A stretch of 15,227 nt of DNA from contig DASPWW010000096.1 of NCBI GenBank assembly GCA_035637595.1, positions 1-15,227 on the forward strand, given 5' to 3'. The first letter of the stretch is position 1; every line of letters begins with the position of its first letter. Source of the stretch: DASPWW01 sp035637595. Its GTDB lineage: Bacteria > Actinomycetota > Thermoleophilia > Solirubrobacterales > 70-9. Positions 6,691-15,227 of this stretch are shown here, one piece after another. Made by a program: the position numbers and the translations under genes. A model generated the notes under the pieces. It was given only the letters and a program-made list of their open reading frames with translations. It was not told the origin of the DNA and made no database searches.

Positions 6691-7916
6691 GCGCCGCGCA
6701 GCCGGTTCGCGTCGGGGTCCTCGGTCGCGGCACCGTGGGCACCGCATTCGTCGAGCTGCTCACGGCGCGGGCCGGTGCGGTCGAGGCCGCGACCGGCCGG
6801 CGGCCCGAGGTCGTCGGCGTCCTGCGTCGCTCGGAGGGCGACTTCGAGGAGATCCTCGCGGGCTCAGAGATCGTCGTCGAGCTGATCGGGGGCACCGATC
6901 CGGCGCGCGACTACGTCCTGCGGGCGCTGCGCGACGGCCGCCATGTCGTCACGGCCAACAAGCAGCTGATCGCCCAGCACGGCGACGAGCTTTTCGAGGC
7001 CGCCCGGCGGGCCGGTGTCCAGCTGCGCTTCGAGGCGGCCGTGGCGGGCGTGATCCCGGTCATCCGGGTAATCCAGGAGAGCCTCTCGGCGACCGAGATC
7101 ACGCGCGTGTTCGGGATCGTCAACGGGACGACCAACTACATCCTCACCGAGATGGCGAGGACGGGCGCCTCCTACGAGGACGCCCTGGCCCGCGCCCAGG
7201 AGCTCGGCTACGCCGAGGCCGACCCGAGCGACGACGTCGGCGGCGCCGATGCCGCGGCCAAGATGGCGATCCTCGCGCGGCTCGCGTTCCACACGCCGGT
7301 TGGGCTCGGTGACGTCGCCTTCGAGGGCATCGAGGCGATCCAGCCCGACGATCTGGCCTACGCCAAGCAGTTCGGGCTGTCGCTGAAGCTGCTCGGGGTA
7401 GCCGAGCACCATGACAACGAGATCAGCGTGCGGGTCTTTCCCTGCTTCCTGTACAGCGGCCACCCCCTCGCCCCGGTCGGGGGCCCGTTCAATGCCGTCA
7501 TGGTCGAGTCGCCGTCGATCACCGAGATCACGATGTCCGGCCCCGGGGCGGGAGGCACCGAGACCGCTTCCGCCGTGCTGGGCGACCTCGTCTCGATCGT
7601 CGCCGGCGACGCGCCCGTCCACGCCCCGCGCGAGCGGCTCGAGGTGACGCGAGACCTCGACTCGGCCTTCTACCTCCACCTCGAGGTCGCCGACCGCCCC
7701 GGCGTGCTCGCCCAGGTGGCCGACGTGCTGGGGCGCAACGAGGTGTCGGTCAGAAGCGTCGTCCAGTGGGGGATGGGCGAGGACGCCCGCCTCGTCATGG
7801 TCATGCATCAGTGCGCCGAGCGCCGCTTCTACTCGGCGCTCGACGAGATCGCCACGCTCGACTTCCTGCGCGCCGAGCCGCGTGCGATCAGGGTGATCGA
7901 GGAGGAGTTCGTGTGA
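6687..7916 (+). CDS. hom: Homoserine dehydrogenase with ACT domain
   Basis: It reduces aspartate semialdehyde to homoserine with NAD(P)H, the branch point from lysine to threonine and methionine. The 409-residue protein starts at the ATG overlapping the lysA stop; the reading frame stays open far upstream, but the sequence before this ATG does not resemble the family. The Rossmann motif GRGTVG is at 13-18. TANKQLI (K92) marks the nucleotide-binding domain. The catalytic domain has GIVNGTTNYIL (143-153) and AEADPSDDVGGADAAAK (176-192), where K192 aligns with the catalytic lysine. An ACT domain (about 328-405, with ADRPGVLAQVADVLG) is the usual site of threonine feedback inhibition. It is a monofunctional enzyme without an aspartokinase domain. 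Confidence 0.96.
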   Translation: MSAAQPVRVGVLGRGTVGTAFVELLTARAGAVEAATGRRPEVVGVLRRSEGDFEEILAGSEIVVELIGGTDPARDYVLRALRDGRHVVTANKQLIAQHGDELFEAARRAGVQLRFEAAVAGVIPVIRVIQESLSATEITRVFGIVNGTTNYILTEMARTGASYEDALARAQELGYAEADPSDDVGGADAAAKMAILARLAFHTPVGLGDVAFEGIEAIQPDDLAYAKQFGLSLKLLGVAEHHDNEISVRVFPCFLYSGHPLAPVGGPFNAVMVESPSITEITMSGPGAGGTETASAVLGDLVSIVAGDAPVHAPRERLEVTRDLDSAFYLHLEVADRPGVLAQVADVLGRNEVSVRSVVQWGMGEDARLVMVMHQCAERRFYSALDEIATLDFLRAEPRAIRVIEEEFV

Positions 7917-7922
7917 GGCGCC

Positions 7923-8957
7923 ATGCCCCAGCCCCTGATTGAGAGATATCGGGACTCGCTCCCGCTCGAGCCCGACGACCCGATCGTCACCCTCAACGAG
8001 GGCTCGACGCCTCTGGTCAAGGCGCCGACGCTGTCGGAGCGGCTCAGCGTCGACGTCTACCTGAAGCTCGAGGGGGCGAACCCGACCGGGAGCTTCAAGG
8101 ACCGGGGCATGACCGTCGCGGTGTCGCGGGCGCTCGGCGCCGGAGCCGAGGCGATCATCTGCGCCTCGACCGGCAACACGGCGGCGAGCGCGGCCGCATA
8201 CGCCGCGCGCGCCGGGCTGCGCGGGGCGGTGATCGTGCCGGAGGGAAAGATCGCGATCGGCAAGCTCGCCCAGGCGCTGATGCACGGGGCGCGGGTCGTC
8301 GCCCTGCGGGGCAACTTCGACGACGCGCTGCGGCTCGTCCGCGAGCTTGCGCAGCGCCACCCTGTCGAGCTCGTCAACTCGGTCAACCCGTACCGGATCG
8401 AGGGACAGAAGACCGCCGCATTCGAGGTCTGCGACGAGCTGGGAGAGCCGCCCGACGCGCTCGCGATCCCGGTAGGAAATGCCGGCAACGTGACGGCGTA
8501 CTGGGCCGGCTTTCAGGAGCTGGACGCCGCCCCGATCCTGTACGGCTTTCAGGCCGAGGGAGCCGCTCCGCTCGTCCTCGGGCATCCAGTCGATCGCCCC
8601 GAGACGGTCGCATCGGCGATCCGGATCGGCAACCCGGCACGCTGGGAGGAGGCGATGGGGGCGCTGACCGCATCGCGCGGCCGGGTCGCGGCCGTCACCG
8701 ATGAACAGATCCTCGATGCCTACCGGATGCTCGCCTCACAGGAGGGCGTCTTCTGCGAGCCCGCCTCCGCCGCCTCGGTCGCCGGACTGCTCGCCCACGG
8801 GCTCCCGGTCGCGGAGGGGTCCGCCGCGCCGCGCAGCGTCGTCTGCGTGCTGACCGGTCACGGGCTCAAGGATCCCGACACCGCGCTCGGCAAGGCGCCG
8901 GCCGTGATCGGGTGCGAGAACGACGTCACCGCGGTCGAGCGCGCGATCTTCGAATAG
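7923..8957 (+). CDS. thrC: Threonine synthase
   Basis: It converts O-phosphohomoserine to threonine with PLP. The 344-residue length fits the short bacterial class. NEGSTPL and the PLP lysine K59 in GSFKDRG are diagnostic, followed by CASTGNTAASAAAYAARAG, the phosphate-binding Gly-rich loop IPVGNAGNVTAYW, and FCEPASAAS and TGHGLKDPD near the end. The start is six bases after the hom stop, and GAGG six bases upstream of the ATG serves as ribosome binding site. It closes the lysA-hom-thrC operon. The homoserine kinase gene thrB, which often follows, is not here, so the phosphohomoserine it uses must come from a gene elsewhere. Confidence 0.96.
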   Translation: MPQPLIERYRDSLPLEPDDPIVTLNEGSTPLVKAPTLSERLSVDVYLKLEGANPTGSFKDRGMTVAVSRALGAGAEAIICASTGNTAASAAAYAARAGLRGAVIVPEGKIAIGKLAQALMHGARVVALRGNFDDALRLVRELAQRHPVELVNSVNPYRIEGQKTAAFEVCDELGEPPDALAIPVGNAGNVTAYWAGFQELDAAPILYGFQAEGAAPLVLGHPVDRPETVASAIRIGNPARWEEAMGALTASRGRVAAVTDEQILDAYRMLASQEGVFCEPASAASVAGLLAHGLPVAEGSAAPRSVVCVLTGHGLKDPDTALGKAPAVIGCENDVTAVERAIFE

Positions 8958-8991
8958 CGCGCCGCTCCCGGCGGGGTCGCTCGGGTGGGGG

Positions 8992-8997
8992 TATCGT
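8992..8997 (+). promoter_or_regulatory. Possible -10 box (TATCGT) in the thrC-comF gap
   Basis: TATCGT is of the same TANNNT class seen elsewhere in the window. Transcription from it would give comF a leader of about 120 bases. No -35 match is evident. A second, weaker candidate, GATGCT at 9113-9118, ends six bases before the comF ATG and would give a leaderless mRNA. Confidence 0.25.
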
Positions 8998-9068
8998 TGG
9001 ACCGCCCGGGAGCTCGCCGTCGAACGGGGTGTTGGGATCTCAATCGTCGACTGGGCGTGGCGAATCCT

Positions 9069-9087
9069 GCTGTTCGGCACGAACAGC
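9069..9087 (+). repeat. Perfect 8-bp inverted repeat upstream of comF
   Basis: GCTGTTCG and CGAACAGC flank a three-base centre (GCA). It is either a tight RNA hairpin or a dyad operator 38 bases before the comF start. The half-sites are in the opposite order to the Gram-positive SOS box (CGAAC then GTTCG), so it is not a LexA site as it stands. Confidence 0.4.
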
Positions 9088-9124
9088 GCGCGTTCCGCTT
9101 GCCCTCAGTGGGGATGCTGGCGTC

Positions 9125-9781
9125 ATGCGGACAGCCGTCGCGCTTCTCGGCAGCCTGATCGCTCCGCCCCGCTGCGCGATCTGCGACGCCGCGACCGAGG
9201 CGCGGCACCCGCTGTGCGCGCGCTGCGAGGCCGAGCTGTCGTCGGCCGCGCCGCAGAGCGGGTCGGTGCCCGGCGTCGAGTCGACCTGGTCGGCGGCTCC
9301 CTACGGCGACGCTGCGCGCGGGCTGGTGGCGGCGCTCAAGTTCCGCCGCCTGCTGCCGCTGGCGCGCCGCGCCGCAACGGCGATCCATGCCTCGGTGCCG
9401 CCGGGGCTGCTCGACGGCGCGCTGGTGCCCGTGCCCGCCGCGCCGCTGCGGCTGCGCGCGCGCGGCTTCGATCCCGCCGAGCAGATCGCGCTCGAGCTCG
9501 CCAGGCTCAGCGGCCGGCCGCTCGCGCCCTGCCTGCGGCGCTCCCAGGGTCCGCGCCAGGTCGGGCGTCCGCGGGCCGAGCGCCTGGCGTCGCCTCCGCG
9601 CGTGGTGGTGCGCGGCGAGGCTCCGGCTCGCTCGATTCTGGTCGACGACGTCCTGACCACCGGGTCGACGCTGGCCGCGTGCGGCGCGGCGCTTCGCGAG
9701 GCCGGCGGGGAGCGAGTCGTCGCGGTCACCTTTGCGCGTTCCGGTGGAAAAGAACTTGGCGTGCGGCCCTCGCGGGCGTAA
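9125..9781 (+). CDS. ComF family phosphoribosyltransferase-like protein
   Basis: ComF proteins act in the cytoplasm in DNA uptake in competent bacteria; in others their role is unclear. The 218-residue protein starts with a zinc-finger-like set C17-x2-C20...C31-x2-C34, the usual N-terminal ComF feature. It ends with a type I PRTase domain holding the PRPP-binding motif VDDVLTTGST (173-182). PVPAAPLRLRARGFDPAEQIA is the conserved middle signature. The frame is open upstream, but the Arg-rich, low-complexity residues there do not fit the family, so I take the ATG 33 bases after the inverted repeat. No ribosome binding site is clear. Other competence genes are not in view. The stop codon TAA lies inside the promoter of the next gene. 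Confidence 0.88.
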   Translation: MRTAVALLGSLIAPPRCAICDAATEARHPLCARCEAELSSAAPQSGSVPGVESTWSAAPYGDAARGLVAALKFRRLLPLARRAATAIHASVPPGLLDGALVPVPAAPLRLRARGFDPAEQIALELARLSGRPLAPCLRRSQGPRQVGRPRAERLASPPRVVVRGEAPARSILVDDVLTTGSTLAACGAALREAGGERVVAVTFARSGGKELGVRPSRA

Positions 9782-9784
9782 TCT
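9756..9784 (+). promoter_or_regulatory. Promoter of the hibernation factor gene
   Basis: TTGGCG (9756-9761) and TAATCT (9779-9784) are separated by exactly 17 bases, the best-formed housekeeping-type promoter in the window. It sits over the end of comF, and the comF TAA is part of the -10. Transcription should start near 9791, just ahead of the ribosome binding site. Confidence 0.6.
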
Positions 9785-9811
9785 TTTGCCTACCCGGCGA
9801 GAGGAGAGAGC

Positions 9812-10162
9812 GTGCGGATCGAGATCAGGGGACGCAACGGCCTCGAGGTCACCGACGAGCTTCGCGAACACGTCGAGAAGCGCTTCGCCCGGATCGGGCG
9901 CCAGGTCTCCGACCTGGCCCAGCTCGACGTCGAGCTCAGCGAGGAGCGCAACCCCGCGATCTCGGACCGCGAGATCGCCAAGGCGACGCTCTACCTCAAG
10001 GGCGTCACGCTGCGAGCCCGCGAGGCCTCGCCGGACATGCTGCACTCCATCCACGCGCTCGCGGAGGACATGCGGCGCCAGGTAAAGCGCCACCGCGAGA
10101 AGCGCCGCAAGCGCTCCCAGACCCGGCGGCTGGTCTCGCGGCTGCGCGGCCGCGCCGCCTAG
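9812..10162 (+). CDS. hpf: Ribosome hibernation-promoting factor / RaiA family, short form
   Basis: It binds the 30S subunit between head and body and silences ribosomes in slow growth or stress. The 116-residue protein has the beta-alpha-beta fold of the family over about residues 1-95: MRIEIRGRNGLEVTDELREHV at the start (given as 1-21), then a central strand pair and the helix LHSIHALAEDMRRQVKRH. The C-terminus is a short, very basic tail (about 88-116). The C-terminal dimerisation domain of long HPF, which forms 100S ribosomes, is missing. The GTG start is fixed by the strong purine tract GAGAGGAGAGAG directly upstream. It sits ahead of secA, an order common in bacteria. RaiA/YfiA versus short HPF cannot be separated by eye. 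Confidence 0.9.
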   Translation: MRIEIRGRNGLEVTDELREHVEKRFARIGRQVSDLAQLDVELSEERNPAISDREIAKATLYLKGVTLRAREASPDMLHSIHALAEDMRRQVKRHREKRRKRSQTRRLVSRLRGRAA

Positions 10163-10195
10163 ACCGGGACTGCAGGGCGTCCGAAATCCCGTTGC

Positions 10196-10201
10196 TACGC
10201 T
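10196..10201 (+). promoter_or_regulatory. Probable -10 box (TACGCT) for secA, leaderless type
   Basis: TACGCT ends nine bases before the secA ATG, preceded by GTTGC as in the M23 promoter region. There is no Shine-Dalgarno between them and no -35 match. secA may thus have its own leaderless promoter in addition to readthrough from hpf. Confidence 0.5.
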
Positions 10202-10210
10202 GAATCCCCT

Positions 10211-13059
<2,849 letters not shown>

Positions 13060-13075
<16 letters not shown>

Positions 13076-14298
13076 CCCGCGTCGTCGCCGGCGTCGCAGC
13101 CGCAGCGATATCCGCCTCGCTCACGGCGTCCGGCTCGGCGGGCGCGTCCGCCGGCGGAGGCGACTCGCCCCGGATCGTGGGCGGGGCGCCGACCACGATC
13201 GATCAGTGGCCCTGGCAGGCTGCGTTGGCGCTCAACGACGCGATCTATCCCGGCGACGGATACGACCGCCAGTTCTGCGGCGCCTCTCTCGTCGCGCCGG
13301 CGATCGTCGTGACCGCGGCACACTGCGTGGCCGGCTTTCCCAACCCGATCGGCTTCAACTCGGCGATCAACTTCGAGGTCTTCACGGGACGCACCTCGCT
13401 GTCGTCCTCGCAGGGCCAGGTGAGCAACGTCGCCGAGGTCTACTACTTCGCCTCGGGTCCGGGGGGAGCCCCCGTCGTCGAGGCGCAGAGCGGCCCGAAC
13501 GTGGGCCCCGACCTTTACAACAGCGCCACCAAGGAGTGGGACGTCGCGTTCCTCAGGCTCGCCGATCCCTCGAGCTCGCCGACGATCAAGCTCGCGGGCG
13601 CCGACGAGAGCGCGACCTGGGCGCCCGGGCGTGCCGCGTTCGTCACCGGCTGGGGGGACCTTGCGGAGGGCGCCGGCGCCCGCCCCGACCAGCTTCACGC
13701 GGCCCAGGTCGCGATGATCGACGACGCCACCTGTGGCTCCCCGTCGGTCTACGACGGCGATTTCTATCCGGCCGTGATGGTCTGCGCCGGCGTCTACCCG
13801 CAGGGAGGCACCGACACCTGTCAGGGCGACAGCGGCGGGCCGCTCGTCGTCCCGGTAGAGGAGGGCGCGAGCGCCACCTTCCGGCTCGTCGGGGACACCA
13901 GCTTCGGCGCCGGATGCGCGCGACCGAACTACCCCGGCGTGTACGGGCGGATCGCGGCCGATCCGATGCGCAGCGCGCTTCAGGCGGCGATCCTCTCGAT
14001 CGCCGGCGTGGACGTCGTGGGATCGGGGGCGAGGCCCGCCGAGCCGCCGGCGACGGAGATCACCGTGCATCCGAAGCGGAAGTCCCACAAGCGCAAGGCG
14101 CGATTCGAGTTCAGCGCCACAGAGCCCGCGACGTTCCAGTGCGAGCTCGACGGCAAGACGCCCCATGCGTGCGACTCGCATTTCAAGGCGCGCGTCCGCA
14201 GGGGCACGCACGAGCTCGAGGTCACCGCGGTCGACTCGGTCGGAAACGAGGACCCGACGCCGGCGAGATTTCACTGGAAGGTGAAGCTCGCGGGCTGA
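13060..14298 (+). CDS. Secreted trypsin-like serine protease (S1) with C-terminal Ig-like domain
   Basis: This is an exported endopeptidase. From the GTG at 13060 it has 412 residues: signal peptide (MPRRLTRVV, then a hydrophobic Ala-rich stretch to about 31), a short propeptide, and the S1 domain beginning at the zymogen site R38|I39-V-G-G. The triad is H88 (TAAHC), D161 (WDVAFLRL) and S258 (CQGDSGGP). D252, six residues before the serine, matches D189 of trypsin, so cleavage after Arg/Lys is expected. The last 80 residues form a basic linker and an Ig-like domain of the type FxCELDG...GTHELEVTAVDSVGNEDPTPA. A GTG at 13033 would add nine residues (VGQEVQE-like) that spoil the signal peptide. 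The gene starts inside the end of secA, so it is probably translationally coupled. A free-living S1 protease between secA and prfB is unusual. Confidence 0.9.
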
Positions 14299-14345
14299 CA
14301 CTCGCGCTTGACCGCCGCGACCGCGACGCCCGCGCAGCGCGCGAC

Positions 14346-14351
14346 TAGGAT
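14346..14351 (+). promoter_or_regulatory. Probable -10 box (TAGGAT) for prfB, leaderless type
   Basis: TAGGAT ends six bases before the ATG at 14358 and two before an out-of-frame ATG at 14354. No ribosome binding site and no -35 at the right distance are seen. It matches the arrangement at secA and the CDF gene. Confidence 0.45.
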
Positions 14352-14357
14352 CTATGT

Positions 14358-15227
14358 ATGGCCGAGGCGCTCTCGAACGAGGCCGTGAACGCTCGCGTCG
14401 CGCAGGTGCGCGACGGACTGAAGCTGCTCGCGGACTACCTTTGACCCGGCCGGGCTCGCCGCCGAGGTAGAGCGGCTCGAGGCCGAGATGCAGCGGCCCG
14501 GCTTCTGGGACGACCAGGAGCAGGCATCCCGGACCGCCAGCGCCCACAAGCGGGCCCGCGAGCGGCTTGACACCTTCCGCGCGCTCGAGGCCGACGCCGA
14601 GGACCTCGGCGAGCTCGCGGCGCTGGCCGCCGACGACCCCGAGCTCACGGGCGAGGTCGCCTCGCAGGTCGACTCGGTCGAGTCCCGGCTGGCGACGCTC
14701 GAGGAGGCTCGCCTGTTCAGCGGCGAATACGACAGCGGCGACGCCGTGGTCACGATCCGATCCGGGGCCGGCGGGACCGACTCCCAGGATTGGGCGGAGA
14801 TGCTGCTTCGTATGTATCTGCGCTGGGCCGAGCGGCGCGGATTCCGGGTCGAGATGAAGGAGGCCTCCGAGGGCGAGGAGGCGGGCATCAAGTCGGCCAC
14901 CTTCATTGCCAGAGGCGAGAACGCCTACGGCCTGTTCGCCGCCGAGCGCGGGGTCCACCGGCTGGTCCGCATCTCGCCGTTCGACGCCCAGCACCGGCGC
15001 CACACCGCCTTCGCCCAGGTCGACGTCGCGCCGCTCGTCGACGACGAGGTCGAGGTCGAGATCGACGACGAGGACATCCGGGTCGACACCTACCGCGCCT
15101 CGGGCGCCGGCGGCCAGCACGTCAACAAGACCGACTCCGCCGTACGCATCACGCACACCCCGACCGGCATCGTCGTCCAGTGCCAGAACGAGCGCTCGCA
15201 GGCCCAGAACAAGGCGACCGCGATGCG
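14358..15227 (+). CDS. prfB: Peptide chain release factor 2, with programmed +1 frameshift; 3' end beyond the window
   Basis: RF2 reads UGA and UAA and triggers release of the finished chain. The first frame runs from ATG 14358 for 28 codons (MAEALSNEAVNARV... ending ADYL) to an in-frame TGA at 14442-14444. Skipping one T resumes at GAC 14443 with DPAGLAAEVERLEAEMQ and stays open to the window end. CTT TGA C is the classic RF2 autoregulatory slip site, so low RF2 favours the shift. The stop-codon anticodon-like tripeptide SPF is at residues 206-208 and GGQ at 251-253, both within one residue of the E. coli RF2 positions. The Shine-Dalgarno-like stimulator before the slip site is weak (GCGGAC rather than AGGGGG). 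About 289 residues are in view; some 70-80 are missing. Confidence 0.95.
14436..14445 (+). other. Programmed +1 ribosomal frameshift site of prfB (TAC CTT TGA C)
   Basis: The P-site codon CTT can re-pair as TTT when the A-site TGA is read slowly, and C follows the TGA, giving the poor-termination context known from E. coli prfB. The preceding Tyr codon makes the pair Tyr-Leu identical to E. coli. It is not a sequencing error: the shift is at the exact conserved place and both sides match RF2. Confidence 0.93.

Noticed and set aside
9080..9096. LexA/SOS box upstream of comF (CGAAC...GTTCC)
   Set aside because: The half-sites are seven bases apart instead of four and the second half is imperfect, so it does not fit the Gram-positive SOS box.
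8912..9124. N-terminal extension of the ComF protein
   Set aside because: The extra residues are Arg/Ser/Gly-rich and overlap the end of thrC. The family begins close to the zinc-finger Cys set, as with the ATG at 9125.
14308..14313. TTGACC as the -35 box of prfB
   Set aside because: It lies 32 bases upstream of the TAGGAT box, too far for a normal spacer.
14442..14444. prfB as a pseudogene because of the in-frame TGA at codon 29
   Set aside because: The stop sits exactly at the conserved RF2 frameshift site, and the +1 frame continues with intact SPF and GGQ motifs.

Overview
The window is very GC-rich chromosomal DNA with actinobacterial traits. GTG starts occur, several genes begin only 6-9 bases after a TANNNT-type -10 hexamer with no Shine-Dalgarno, and SecA carries a SEC-C zinc tail. 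The prfB frameshift site is of the standard bacterial kind. The style of the M23 peptidase (coiled coil plus a catalytic domain with a Cys pair) and of the trypsin-like protease (S1 domain plus Ig-like tail) suggests a deep-branching actinobacterium such as Thermoleophilia/Solirubrobacterales. That placement is inference from impression, not from a search. I see no insertion sequence, prophage, CRISPR array, tRNA or rRNA.

Layout, left to right: an acyl-CoA dehydrogenase with an unusual length (30-1445); a CDF-family metal cation exporter (1497-2411); a 259-base gap with two perfect hairpins, a promoter-like site and a GC-rich structured leader; a secreted coiled-coil M23 peptidase (2671-3831); a membrane-anchored Gly/Ala/Pro-rich protein of unknown function (3958-4569); and a convergent alpha/beta hydrolase on the minus strand (4591-5307). 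Divergent from the hydrolase is a tight aspartate-family amino-acid operon, lysA-hom-thrC (5395-8957), without thrB. After a 167-base gap come a ComF-type phosphoribosyltransferase (9125-9781), a short hibernation-promoting factor (9812-10162) with a well-formed promoter overlapping the comF stop, secA (10211-13075), a secreted trypsin-like protease whose start lies inside the end of secA, and prfB (14358 to the window end).

The most solid points beyond routine annotation are four. First, prfB contains the programmed +1 frameshift (CTT TGA C), so neither piece alone is the whole gene. Second, a secreted S1 protease is wedged between secA and prfB, overlapping secA by 16 bases. Third, a recurrent leaderless promoter arrangement is found at the CDF gene, the hydrolase, secA and prfB. 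Fourth, the hibernation factor is short and lacks the C-terminal dimerisation domain usual in Actinobacteria. Most of the window is conserved housekeeping sequence and I did not find a convincing new multi-gene system.
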